A model generated the notes under the pieces. It ran no database searches. It was not told the origin of the DNA and saw only the letters and a program-made list of their open reading frames with translations. Below are positions 48,529 to 58,330 of a stretch of DNA of 64,000 nucleotides, in pieces (the first letter of the stretch is position 1; each line of letters starts with the position of its first letter). The stretch lies in NCBI GenBank assembly GCA_963805705.1, contig CAWDVH010000001.1, positions 372,001-436,000 of the forward strand. The letters run 5' to 3'. Source of the DNA: CAWDVH01 sp963805705. Lineage in GTDB: Bacteria; Actinomycetota; Actinomycetes; Streptosporangiales; Streptosporangiaceae. A program made the position numbers and the translations under genes.

Positions 48529-49431
48529 ATGGAGGATGCACTGGATGTCCGTGATCTGCGGATGCGGTACGGCAAAACCGATGTGCTCAACGGTGTCAGC
48601 TTCGCCGCGCGCCGCGGTGAGGTGCTCGCCCTGCTCGGGCCGAACGGCGCGGGCAAGACCACCACGATCGAGATCCTCGAGGGGTTCCGGATGCGCTCGG
48701 CGGGCGAGGTCAGCGTGCTCGGCGCCGACCCCGCGCACGGCGGCGAGGCGTGGCGGGCGAGGACCGGCGTCGTGCTTCAGTCCTGGCGCGACCACGCGAA
48801 ATGGCAGGTGCGCGAGCTGCTCGCGCACCTGGGCCGCTACTACGCGCCGTACTCCACGCCGGGCGTCACGCGCCCCTGGGACGTGGACGACCTGATCGAG
48901 ACGGTCGGGCTGACCCCGCACGCGCGCAAGCGGGTGCGGAACCTGTCCGGCGGGCAGCGGCGCCGCCTCGACGTGGCGATCGGCATCGTGGGGCGGCCCG
49001 AGCTGCTGTTCCTCGACGAGCCGACGGCCGGCTTCGACCCCGAGGCACGGCGCGACTTCCATGACGTCGTGCACCGGCTCACCGGCCGGGAGCAGACCAC
49101 GATCCTGCTGACCACGCACGATCTGGACGAGGCGGAGCGGCTGGCGGATCGCATCCTGATCCTGGCCGGCGGCACGATCATCGCGGACGGCTCCGCCGAT
49201 GAACTGTCCCGCACGATGTCGGGCCAGTCCGAGGTGCGCTGGAGCCGCGGCGGGCAGCGGTTCGTGCGCGCGGCGGACGACGCGACGGCGTTCGTCAGGG
49301 AGCTATTCCGGCAGTACGGCGAGTCGGTCGAGGATCTGGAGGTGCGCCGGGCCTGCCTGGAGGAGACCTACCTGGCCCTGGTCCGCCAGGCGGAGCACGG
49401 TCTGCCGCGCAGGTGGGCGGCGGCAGCATGA
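48529..49431 (+). CDS. ABC transporter ATP-binding protein
   Basis: 300 residues. Walker A LLGPNGAGKTTTIEIL, Q-loop VVLQSW, signature NLSGGQRRRLDVA, Walker B LLFLDEPTAGFDPEAR, H-loop TTHDLDEAERLADR. This is the DrrA/CcmA-type ATPase of drug or lipid exporters, with a C-terminal extension. No ribosome site before the ATG. Overlaps the permease gene (ATGA at 49428-49431). Confidence 0.9.
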   Translation: MEDALDVRDLRMRYGKTDVLNGVSFAARRGEVLALLGPNGAGKTTTIEILEGFRMRSAGEVSVLGADPAHGGEAWRARTGVVLQSWRDHAKWQVRELLAHLGRYYAPYSTPGVTRPWDVDDLIETVGLTPHARKRVRNLSGGQRRRLDVAIGIVGRPELLFLDEPTAGFDPEARRDFHDVVHRLTGREQTTILLTTHDLDEAERLADRILILAGGTIIADGSADELSRTMSGQSEVRWSRGGQRFVRAADDATAFVRELFRQYGESVEDLEVRRACLEETYLALVRQAEHGLPRRWAAAA

Positions 49432-50279
49432 ACCCCACGCTAGTGGCGGCGCGAGCGGGACTGTCCCGTGGCTGGATCGAGCTCAGGCAGACCCTGACCA
49501 TGCCGGGCGGCCTGATCTCGATCCTGATCATGACCGTCGGCTTCCTGGCCGCGATGATCTGGACCCGGCACACGCACGTGCCAGGGACCCACTTCTCGCT
49601 GGGCACCACGATGCTGGTCAGCGTGCTCGGCCTGAACGTCGTGATGTACGGAGCCGTCACAATGAGCGACCTGCTCGTAGTCGAACGCGAGGACGGCACG
49701 CTGCTGCGGGCCAAGGCCATCCCGAACGGCATGCTCGGCTACCTACTGGGCAAGGTCGTCAACATCTCCGGGCAGATAGCGTTCGCCGTCGCGATCACGC
49801 TGCTCACCGGCGCTTTCCTGCTCACCGGCCTGGCGATCGGCCGCCCTGGCAGCTGGCTGACGCTGGCCTGGGTGCTCGTGCTCGGGCTGCTCGCCGCGTT
49901 GCCGCTGGGCGCCGTGCTCGGGTCGCTGTTCCCCAGCCAGCGCAGCGCCGGCAACACGATGGTGCTGCTGCTGGCCGGGCTGGCCGTGATCTCCGGCATC
50001 TTCTACCCGATCACGCACCTGCCGGTATTCCTGCAATGGACCGGGCAGGTGTTCCCGATGTACTGGCTGGGGCTCGGGATGCGTTCTGCGCTGCTGCCGA
50101 ATGCGATGGCGGCGGTGGAAATCGGCCACTCGTGGCGGCACCTGGCCACGTTCGGCGTCCTGTCCGCGTGGGCCATCGCAGGGCTCGTACTGGCGCCGGC
50201 CGTGCTGCGCCGGATGGCGCGCCGCGAGTCCGGCTCGGCCGTCGCGGCCCGCCGCGAGAAAGCGATCCGGGGAATATGA
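49428..50279 (+). CDS. ABC-2 type exporter permease
   Basis: 283 residues from the ATG overlapping the ATPase stop. Six hydrophobic helices; VVEREDGTLLRAKAIPNGMLGYLLGKVV is the typical ABC-2 loop and GIFYPITHLPVFLQWTGQVFPMYWLGLG the last-loop motif. Forms the exporter with the preceding ATPase under ArsR-like control. Confidence 0.9.
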   Translation: MNPTLVAARAGLSRGWIELRQTLTMPGGLISILIMTVGFLAAMIWTRHTHVPGTHFSLGTTMLVSVLGLNVVMYGAVTMSDLLVVEREDGTLLRAKAIPNGMLGYLLGKVVNISGQIAFAVAITLLTGAFLLTGLAIGRPGSWLTLAWVLVLGLLAALPLGAVLGSLFPSQRSAGNTMVLLLAGLAVISGIFYPITHLPVFLQWTGQVFPMYWLGLGMRSALLPNAMAAVEIGHSWRHLATFGVLSAWAIAGLVLAPAVLRRMARRESGSAVAARREKAIRGI

Positions 50280-50558
50280 GCGCCCCGCAAGCGAGCGAAC
50301 CAGGAAGATGCAAGGGAGGTCATCTCTAACCGGATCGCGCGCTCGGACATCGCAGATCAGCCGGCGGACGAGTGTCGCGCATCACCCGACGCAGGACACT
50401 GAGCCGCCCGCAACCCGGTGGATGTGACTCCCTACGGCACGCAACCCGTTGAAATTCACATCCATCGGTTTCGCACAGCGGCAGGCGGGACAGGGCCACC
50501 GGGTTCGCAGCGGCAACGGGAGCGATCGCAGGAGCGGCCACGGGGCTCTGCGCGCTGG
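50280..50558. other. Intergenic region with a partial inverted repeat copy
   Basis: 50356-50379 matches, in inverted orientation, the core of the 149-bp direct repeats (22 of 24 bases), followed by TGAGCCGCCCGCAA at about 50399-50412. It closes the ArsR-ABC module on its right side. No gene seen. Confidence 0.5.
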
Positions 50559-51483
50559 CTACTCGCCGCTGACCAGCTCGTCGCCGACGGCGAGCCGGTG
50601 GTAGGCCGGGCCGAGCAGCTCGGCCAGGTCCTGGCCGCGGACCACCACCGGGGGCGGCTCGAAGATACGCAGCAGCAGGTCGGGGGCCGTCGCGGGCGTC
50701 GCGGGCAGCGCCCGCAGCCGCGCCGGGCTGAGCCCCGCCGACCAGAAGTCCGCCAGGCATTCGGCCAGCGGCGGGGCGGGGACGTCCTGCAGCGGGGCGG
50801 GGACGTCCCGCGACGACGCCGGGACGTCCTGCGACGGGACCCGGCCATCCGGCGCCTGCCGGGGATCATCGGGCCGCCCGTGCCCGCGGCTGGCCTGCCG
50901 GAGCGAGGCGAGCAGCGCATCCCGGTCCCGGCCGCGCCACGCCAGCAGGCCAAACGGGTCATCGTCGAACTGCTCCGCCAGCACGTAACAGACGGCGGCC
51001 AGGTGCTTGCACGGAACTTCCCAGTCCGGGCAGGAGCAGCGCATCTCCAGGTCATGCGCCGACCGGGGGAACAGTGGGGTGCCGCACTGGGTGAAGACCT
51101 CCTCGATCTGCGCGGGCATCTCCCCGGCCAGCAGCTTGGCCCGGAACAGCGCCTGGCCGGCCAGGGCCAGCTCGACCCGCTGCCACTGTGCCTTGGTGAG
51201 CGGGAGCACCTGGATCCGCACCTTGTACGGGGCGGCCCGCGATCCCTGAACCCGAGCGGTGACGTACCCCGATGCGATCTCCAGGTCGAGTACCTGGCCG
51301 GCTCTGGCGTACCGGCGGCCGCGCTGTCAGCCGGCCGCTCATCCCGAGCGACTCGAGCACGTCAATGAACCGCCGGGACCACCACTGCTCCCCGATGGCG
51401 CCGCGCTTGCTGCGCGCCTTGATGCCGCCCTCGACCCGGATCGGCTGCGACGGCGGGTACCACCCGTCCTCCCAGCGGCTCAT
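50559..51483 (-). CDS. SWIM zinc-finger protein, frameshifted
   Basis: Starts MSRWEDGWYPPSQPIRVEGG, then IKARSKRGAIGEQWWSRRFI, as in the SWIM proteins paired with SNF2 helicases in actinomycetes. The zinc motif is CSCPDWEVPCKHLAAVCYVL (CxC...CxH). Homology passes from one frame to the next at about 51320 (an extra C in GCGGCCGCC); restored length is about 308 residues. The C-terminal part has repeats DVPASSRDVPAPLQDVPAPP. It lies 49 bp downstream of the SNF2 gene, consistent with an operon acting on DNA. Confidence 0.8.
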
Positions 51484-51532
51484 TTCTGCCTCGCCTTCGT
51501 TCCGGACCCCGCCCTGACTCCGGCGCCTGATC

Positions 51533-54500
51533 TCACTCCGACACCGCCTCGGGTGACAGGCTGATCACCGCGCGCAGGTCGGCTACCGACAGATTGGCCA
51601 GCCAGCTCTCCCCGGTCCCGATGACCCGCTCGGCCAGCGCCTTCTTCTCCTCGATCATCTGATCGATCCGCTCCTCCAGCGTGCCGACGCAGACGAACTT
51701 GCGCACCTGCACGTCCCGCTGCTGGCCGATCCGGAACGCCCGGTCGGTGGCCTGGTCCTCCACCGCCGGATTCCACCACCTGTCGATGTGAATCACGTGG
51801 TTGGCGGCGGTCAGATTCAGCCCGGTCCCGCCCGCCTTGAGGGACAACAGGAACAGGGCGGGTTGCGTTTCGGAAGTGAATTGAGTGACCAGGGCGTCCC
51901 GTTTGCGCTTCGGCGTCCCGCCGTGCAGGTAGAGCACCGGGCAGCCGAGCCGGGCGGCCAGGTAGGGCTGGAGCATCGAGCCGAACTCGGCGTACTGAGT
52001 GAAGCACAGCGCCTTGTCGCCCTCGGCGACGATCTCATCGCAGATCTCCTCCAGGCGGGCCAGCTTGCCGGACCGGCCGGGCAGCCGCGAGCCGTCGCCG
52101 AGCAGGTGCGCCGGGTGATTGCAGACCTGCTTGAGCTTGGCCATCGTGGCCAGCACCAGGCCGCGGCGCTGGATGCCTTCCTCAGCCGACTCGATCCTGG
52201 CCAGCATGTCGGTGACGGTGGCCTGGTACAGCGAGGCCTGCTCGGCGGTGAGGTTGCACCAGACCTTCATCTCCAGCTTGTCCGGCAGGTCGGAGATGAT
52301 CGACGAGTCAGTCTTGAGCCGGCGCAGGATGAACGGCCCGGTCAGGCGCCGCAGCCTCTCGGCCGCCTCCTGGTCATCGTGCCGCTCAATCGGCACGGCG
52401 TAGCCGGCCCGGAACTTCTCCGCCGAGCCGAGCAGGCCGGGGTTAGTGAACTCCATGATGGACCACAGCTCTGACAGCCGGTTCTCGACCGGCGTCCCGG
52501 TCAGCGCGATCCGGCCGTCGGCGGGCAGGCCCCGCACCGCCTGGGCCTGGCGGGCGGCGGAATTCTTGATGTTCTGCGCCTCATCGCAGACCACCCTGGC
52601 CCAGCGGACCCTGGCCAGCTCCTCCCGGTCCCTGGTGGCGATGGCGTAGGTGGTGATCACCAGGTCGGCCGCCTCCAGCGCGCCGGCGAGCTGCGGCCCG
52701 GTCAGCCTGGCCAGCCCCGTGATGCACGTGCACCGCCAGCTGCGGCGTGAACTTCGCCGCTTCCTGCTCCCAGTTCCCGACCAGCGACATCGGGCAGACC
52801 AGCAAGGTCGGATTTTTCGAAACGGCTCCTGCGGACGGCTCTCGCTCGTGCGCCAGCAGGGCCAGCAACTGGATGGTTTTGCCCAGGCCCATGGAGTCGG
52901 CCAGGATGCCGCCCAGCCCGATGCTGGTCAGGAACGCCATCCAGGCCAGCCCGCGCTCCTGGTAAGGCCGCAGGCTTCCGGTAAACGAGCCGGGGGTGGG
53001 AACCGGGGCGAGCCTGCGGTCGGCCTGCCCGGAGAGCAAGTCGCCGAGCCAGCCGTCGGCGTCGATCGCCGCGATGGGCAGGTCGTCCTCGCCGCGCAGC
53101 CCGGCCAGCAGCGCGTCGCCCGCCGCCATCGTCCCGGTCCGGCGGCGCTCGAGGAATTTCAGCGCCGCCTGCAGGTGCCTGTCGTCCAGCTCGACCCACT
53201 GGCCGCGGATCCGCACGAGCGGGATCTTGAGCCTGGCCAGCTCTTCCAGATCGTCAGGATCGAGAGTCTCGTCGCCTATCGCGAGGTCGTAGCGGAAGTC
53301 GACCAGGTCCTGCAGGCCGAATTTCGGCTCGCTGGCCCCCGCGCCGGCGGCGGCGGCCGGGCTCCTGGAGCGCGTGGTGAGCCGGAGGCCGAGCCGGGCC
53401 TTGCGGGCCCAGTCCGGCAGCAGCACGCCGAAGCCGGCTCCGGACAGCATCGGCGCCGTCTGCTGGAGAAACCGGAACGCGCCGGCGGTGTCGAGCACCG
53501 CGGTCGCCGGCGCCGCCGTGCGCAGCTCGGTGTCCAGCTCGGGGAACAGCCGGGAGGCAGTGCCGAGGCCGGCCAGCAGCTCTTCCTCCGGGTGCCGGAT
53601 CCCGCCGACCGCCCAGCCTGAGGTGCCCGACCAGATCTGCGCCGCGGGCAGGACCAGGCTCGGATCGTCAGTGGACTGCAAGGAGAACTCCACCAGCCAG
53701 CGGCTCTGGTCCGCGGCCCGGTCAGCGTCCGGGCCGGTGTCCAGCTCGGCGTCGGCACGCGGGCCGGCGTCCGGCTCGGCCTGGCTGGCGTCCTGGCCGG
53801 TGTCCAGCTCGGCGGCGTCCGGCTCGGGCTCGATCAGCCGGAAGCAGGTACGGACCGGGCCGGCCGGGGCTTGCGCGGCGTTGCGCCAGGCCGCGAGCTC
53901 CGCCGCGAGCGCGGCCGCCTCCGTCTCGTCCTGCGGCGTCGCCAGTTCGACGTGGCCGTCGGCGGCGGTCAGCGCCGTTAGCCAGCGCTGCGCCACCGGG
54001 ATCCGGGCCGGGCTCCGGCCGCGACGGGGGACGAGGGCGGTTCCGGCGAGCCGGAACCGCGCGCTGGCGTCGGCGAGCTCGTCCAGCGCGCTGGCCAGCA
54101 CCCTGGCCGGCGGCTCGCCTGCGGCCTCGGTGGCACGGCAGACCGCCGGCATCGCCGCCGCCAGCTCACGGGCCCGCTGCGCGTCGGCACCGGACAGCAC
54201 CGGATGCCATCGGGCCGCGAAACTGTCGCCTTCCGTCACGAGCGCCGGCAGCACCCGCCCCCGGCGGACCATGTCCTGGGCCAGCCGGGCCAGCGCGGCC
54301 AGGTAAAGCACGGACCCGCTCAGCCCCGGCGGCCCGGACCCGCGCGTCACCGCGCCGCCCGTCACCGCGCCGTCCGGGACGGCCTGCCCGGCAGAGGGGC
54401 CGGGGCCGGCCAGCATGGTGAGCAGTTCCAGCGCGGCGCTGGGCTCGAAGGTCAGCGCCGGGATCCGCCACGCGGCGAGCACGCGGCGACGCCGGCCAGC

Positions 54501-54884
54501 CTGACCCGGGCCCGGATCATGGCCGCCGGTGCCGCCACGGGCGCCGGTGCCGCCGAGACGGCCGGCGCCTTCGGGGCCGCCGATGGCGCCGGGGAGTTCT
54601 GGCGGCAGCGGCCGGATCAGCTCCGGTGAGTCGAGCGGACCGTCGGCCGCGGACGGCAGGCGTAGCGTCAGCTCGTCATCGACCGCCTTGCGGGCCAGGT
54701 CGGCCAGCGGGTCGGCGAGCTCGCCCAGCGCGTCAGCCAGGCTGGCGGCGTCACAGGCGAACGGGTGCGGTCGCGGCGCCTGGGACGGCCGGCCGGGGCG
54801 CGCCGGGGCGCGCGCCGGGAGATCGGAGTCTTCTGCCCACAGCCAGAGCGCGCTGTACGCCCATATTCCGTGGATAACCCGCAT
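51533..54884 (-). CDS. SNF2-family DEAD/DEAH helicase, frameshifted
   Basis: About 1,116 residues when one +1 shift near 52,712 is corrected. N-terminal half: SNF2-associated bacterial domain (ALDELADASARFRLAG; VDFRYDLAIGDETLDPDDLE). Motif I GGILADSMGLGKTIQLLALL; motif Ia TLLVCPMSLVGNWEQEAAKF; motif II VVCDEAQNIKN; motif VI DRAFRIGQQRDVQVRKFV. Translocates on double-stranded DNA to remodel protein-DNA complexes; bacterial members such as RapA/HepA recycle RNA polymerase. The shift lies between motifs Ia and II, so as read the protein would lose its second ATPase half. Confidence 0.85.
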
Positions 54885-55003
54885 GAGCCAGCACTCCCGA
54901 TGGCGGCCTCAGCCAGCCGGGTCGCCCTGGCCAGATCCCGGCTGCCTCGTTCAGCAACCTAGCAGCGGAACTGTCGCGCGAGGACCGAAGTTTTCGCCGC
55001 GGG

Positions 55004-55636
55004 TTACTGGCCTCCATCATCGCAGCGGGCACCGACAGCCGAGCGAGACGCGAGCGGCGCAGCGGCGGCCGGCTTCTCGCCCGCCGGATCAGGCATCAGG
55101 ATCTTCGCCAGTAGCCAGCTGGCGGCGGCCACCATCAGGAAGCAGTCGAGATAGTGGCAGGACATGGCGCCGAGGTAGCTCGGGCCGCCCCAGGCGTTGA
55201 CCGTGAAGTTCGGGTCCAGGCCGCCGATGACCTGCTCGCCAGCGCGGTAAAAGCTGTACCCGAAGACCGCCGCCAGCGGCAGCGCGACGAGCGCGCGGCC
55301 GGCTCCGGCGGGCCCGCGGATGGCTGCGTGCGCGGTCCGGGCTATCCGGCGGGCCGCGGCCTGGCCGAACGGTGCCAGCAGCCACAGGCGATCAGGACGG
55401 CGGCCGGTGCCGGGCCGGCGCCACCGCGCGTAGCCGAACACCAGGCAGGCTACGGCGGCCAGGATGATGTGCGGCCACCAGGCCGACGTGCCGGCAAGGT
55501 GGTGCCGCAGCAGTGGTGACCGGGACTGGTAGGTGAACCAGCCAGAGATCACGCCGCCGGCGAAGAGCGCGGCGGCCAGCGCGGTCAGTGGCCGGGAGAG
55601 CTGCTGGACGATGGCGGGAGCTCGCGTGGCAGGCAT
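55004..55636 (-). CDS. Hypothetical membrane protein
   Basis: 210 residues, ATG after AAGGAG. Four hydrophobic helices (about residues 15-32, 50-68, 113-130, 155-180), no known motif. Three Trp-rich loops and a Ser/Asp C-terminus face the cytoplasm or outside. Divergent from the two-component system 254 bp away. Not recognised further. Confidence 0.6.
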   Translation of the reverse strand: MPATRAPAIVQQLSRPLTALAAALFAGGVISGWFTYQSRSPLLRHHLAGTSAWWPHIILAAVACLVFGYARWRRPGTGRRPDRLWLLAPFGQAAARRIARTAHAAIRGPAGAGRALVALPLAAVFGYSFYRAGEQVIGGLDPNFTVNAWGGPSYLGAMSCHYLDCFLMVAAASWLLAKILMPDPAGEKPAAAAPLASRSAVGARCDDGGQ

Positions 55637-55890
55637 TCGTTTCTCCTTACGTGGGGACAGTCCGCTTACCTTGGGGACAGGGCCGTATACGAGACGGACA
55701 CGGCCGCTTACGGGACGGACACGGCCGCCATCTCAGCCTGCGGTCAGCGCGGTGTCCCGGACATCGGCCAGCTGGCCGATATGGCGGTCATCCGGCGGCC
55801 GCGTTCCCGCGGTGCGTCAGTCCAGGGGATGACGCGAGACTCAGCCGCCAGAGGGACGACCGGAGTCCGGCCTGGCGTTACCGTCGGAAT

Positions 55891-57198
55891 ATGACGAGCT
55901 TGCCGGCGACCGCCGGATCAGCCGACGCGGCACCGCCGTGGTTCGCCCGGTTCTCCGCGCGCCTGCAGAACCGGGCGGTTCCCGATGTCATCGACTACTG
56001 CGTCGCAGCGGCCTGCTTCGCCTTCACGCTGCCGGTCCTGATCGGCGCGGCATCGGGTAGCGGCTCACGGCCGGCCATGGCCGCGTTCGGGGCCCTGGCG
56101 GCCGCGCCGCTGATCGTCCGGCGTCGATGGCCGGCCGCGACCGTCATCGCCGTCGCCGCCGTGTACGTCGCGGCGGCGCTCGCGGGCGTGCGGTTCACGC
56201 CTTTCGTCAGTAACGCCGGGCCCAGCCTGGCCGTCGCCGTCTTCACGGTGGCTGACCGGTGCGACCGGCGGTCATCGCTGACCGCGGCGATCGCCGCGAC
56301 GCTTGCTATCTGGGGCGCTTCCGCGCTCGCCCTGCATCTGCATCCCGGCCAGGATCAGGACGCCGTTCAGGCTCTGGCGGCGATCCTGGCGTGGGTAGCC
56401 GGCGACATCGTGCGGGCACGGCGGGTCTACCGCCAGCGCCTGGATCTGGAGACGCGCCGCCGGTCCGCCGAGCGGGAAGGACGCGCGCGGGCCGAGGAGC
56501 GCCTGCGCCTGTCCAGGGAGGTGCATGACGTTGTGTCGCACAGCCTGAGCATGATCGCGGTGCGGTCGGGAGTCGCGCGGCTGCTGCTCGATGAGCAGCC
56601 GGAGGAAGCACGCGTGGCGCTCTGCGCCATCGAGACCGCCAGCCGCTCTGCCCTGGACGATCTGCGCCACATCCTGAGGCAGATCAGGGATCCGGCCGCC
56701 GCCGGCGAGACCGTCACTCCCGCGCTCGGCGATCTTCCCGCGCTGGTTGACCGGCTGCGCGAGAGCGGTCTTGACGTCAGCTATCACTGCAGCGGGCGGC
56801 CGGGCAGCTACAGCATGCCGGTCGAGCTGTCCGCCTACCGGATTGCCCAGGAAGCGCTCACTAACGTCGTCAAGCACGCACCAGGGGCCCGGGCCCGCGT
56901 TGAGGTGGCGCACGGCCCGTCGGAGCTCACCATCACCGTGGCCGATAACGGGCCGGGCCAGGCGCGGGCCGTTCCCGGATCCCCCGGCCTGGGCATCGTG
57001 GGTATGCGTGAGCGGGCCGCGATGCTAGGCGGCCAGCTTACGGCCGGCCCCCGGCCGCAGGGCGGCTTCGCCGTCACGGCCCGGCTGCCGTCCGGCCAGC
57101 AGGTACCCGGCGGAGAGCAGGTACCCGGCGGAGAGCAGGTACCCGGCGGAGAGCAGGTACCCGGCGGGAAACAGCTGCCGTCCGGGAAAGAGCAGTGA
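55891..57198 (+). CDS. Sensor histidine kinase (NarL-partner type)
   Basis: 435 residues from ATG 55891. N-terminal membrane domain (four to five helices, about 30-185), a coiled linker RRSAEREGRARAEER, then HisKA_3 with the phospho-acceptor His in RLRLSREVHDVVSHSLSMIA, and HATPase_c (TNVVKHAPGA; VADNGPGQ; GLGIVGMRERAAMLGG). The C-terminus is an 18-bp tandem repeat coding for four QVPGGE units. It overlaps its response regulator by GTGA, so both are co-translated. Confidence 0.9.
   Translation: MTSLPATAGSADAAPPWFARFSARLQNRAVPDVIDYCVAAACFAFTLPVLIGAASGSGSRPAMAAFGALAAAPLIVRRRWPAATVIAVAAVYVAAALAGVRFTPFVSNAGPSLAVAVFTVADRCDRRSSLTAAIAATLAIWGASALALHLHPGQDQDAVQALAAILAWVAGDIVRARRVYRQRLDLETRRRSAEREGRARAEERLRLSREVHDVVSHSLSMIAVRSGVARLLLDEQPEEARVALCAIETASRSALDDLRHILRQIRDPAAAGETVTPALGDLPALVDRLRESGLDVSYHCSGRPGSYSMPVELSAYRIAQEALTNVVKHAPGARARVEVAHGPSELTITVADNGPGQARAVPGSPGLGIVGMRERAAMLGGQLTAGPRPQGGFAVTARLPSGQQVPGGEQVPGGEQVPGGEQVPGGKQLPSGKEQ
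57105..57178 (+). repeat. 18-bp tandem repeat at the 3' end of the kinase gene
   Basis: Four units of GGTACCCGGCGGAGAGCA, in frame; only the last differs. The repeat adds 24 residues just before the stop/start overlap with the regulator gene. Confidence 0.9.
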
Positions 57199-57917
57199 GC
57201 GACAGCCGCGCGGCGCGGTCAGCCGGCCCTGACGCGCAGATCAGGGTGCTGATCGCCGACGACGAGGCGCTCATCCGGGCCGGGTTCCGGGTCCTGGTTG
57301 ACTCCGCGCCCGACCTTCACGTCGTCGGCGAGGCCAGCAACGGGGTGCAGGCTGTTCGTCAGGCGCGGGCGCTGCGGCCCGACGTCGTGCTGATGGACAT
57401 CCGGATGCCCGTGATGCACGGGCTGGAGGCCACCAAGGTCATCCTGGCCAGCGATCAGGCTACGCTGCCTCGCATCCTCATCGTGACCACCTTCGACGAG
57501 GATGAGCACGTCTTCGAGGCGCTGCGCGGCGGTGCCAGCGGCTTCGTGCTCAAGGACACCAGGCCCGAGCAGCTGCTGGAAGCCATCAGGATTGTCGCGG
57601 CCGGCGATGCGCTGCTGACGCCGAGCGTCACCCGCCGGCTGATCACGGAGTTCAGCCGCAGGCCGCAGGCCATCCCGCCCGCGGACGGGGCGCTGGCGCA
57701 GCTCACCCACCGCGAGCGCGAAGTGCTGGAGCAGGTGGCGGGCGGCCTGTCGAATGCCGAGATCGCGGCGAACCTGTACCTCAGCGTGGCCACGGTGAAA
57801 ACTCACGTCAGCCGACTGCTGGGCAAGCTGAACGGGCGTGACCGCGCTCAGCTCGTCGTGATCGCCTACGAGACGGGTGTCGCCACTGCGGGCGAGCCCC
57901 GTAGCGGTCCTTCGTAG
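57195..57917 (+). CDS. NarL/LuxR-type response regulator
   Basis: 240 residues, GTG start inside the kinase stop. Receiver: VLIADDEALIRAGFR with the acidic pair, phospho-Asp in DVVLMDIRMPVMHG, Thr in LIVTTFDEDEHV, Lys in GFVLKDTRPEQ. C-terminal HTH: LTHREREVLEQVAGGLSNAEIA then LYLSVATVKTHVSRLLGKL. The target is unknown; no neighbour looks like a dedicated output. Confidence 0.92.
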   Translation: MSDSRAARSAGPDAQIRVLIADDEALIRAGFRVLVDSAPDLHVVGEASNGVQAVRQARALRPDVVLMDIRMPVMHGLEATKVILASDQATLPRILIVTTFDEDEHVFEALRGGASGFVLKDTRPEQLLEAIRIVAAGDALLTPSVTRRLITEFSRRPQAIPPADGALAQLTHREREVLEQVAGGLSNAEIAANLYLSVATVKTHVSRLLGKLNGRDRAQLVVIAYETGVATAGEPRSGPS

Positions 57918-58000
57918 CGGCCCCGGCGGCCCGGCGGCCTGGCCATACGGGCCGCTCGATCAGCGGGCAGCGCGCGCCGCTGCCGCCGATCCCGCCGCGC

Positions 58001-58330
58001 TTATCCCGCCGCGCCGGTACCGGGAGCGCCGGTACCGGGAGTACCGGTACCGGGAGCACCAGTACCCGTAGCACCAGTACCCGGAACCTCATCGGTCGCC
58101 GACGCCTGCACCCAGCCGTCCCCGCCAGCCGGGCTGTCCGGGCCGGCCGGGCCGGCCGGGCCGGGAAATCCGCCCTTCCCGCTGCCAGTGACCTTGCGCA
58201 GGTGCTTGGTCATCGAGCGGAACAGGAAGACCAGGACGACGGCCATCCCGGCGACGACCAGGAAGCCAAGCGTGCCGGGCTCGGCCGAACTGCTCGGGGC
58301 CGTTGCGGCCAGTGCCGTGGCTGCCGTCAT
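58001..58330 (-). CDS. Small single-TM protein next to mca
   Basis: 109 residues. One membrane helix (LGFLVVAGMAVVLVFLFRSM, residues 20-39) followed by SMTKHLRKVTGSGKGGFPGP, a combination regularly found next to mca in actinomycetes. The C-terminus is a run of PGTGA units from a 15-bp repeat. ATG overlaps the mca stop by 4 bp. Confidence 0.7.
   Translation of the reverse strand: MTAATALAATAPSSSAEPGTLGFLVVAGMAVVLVFLFRSMTKHLRKVTGSGKGGFPGPAGPAGPDSPAGGDGWVQASATDEVPGTGATGTGAPGTGTPGTGAPGTGAAG
58012..58085 (-). repeat. 15-bp tandem repeat at a gene 3' end
   Basis: Five units of GCCGGTACCGGGAGC type, in frame in the small membrane protein gene, ending at its stop codon. Confidence 0.85.
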
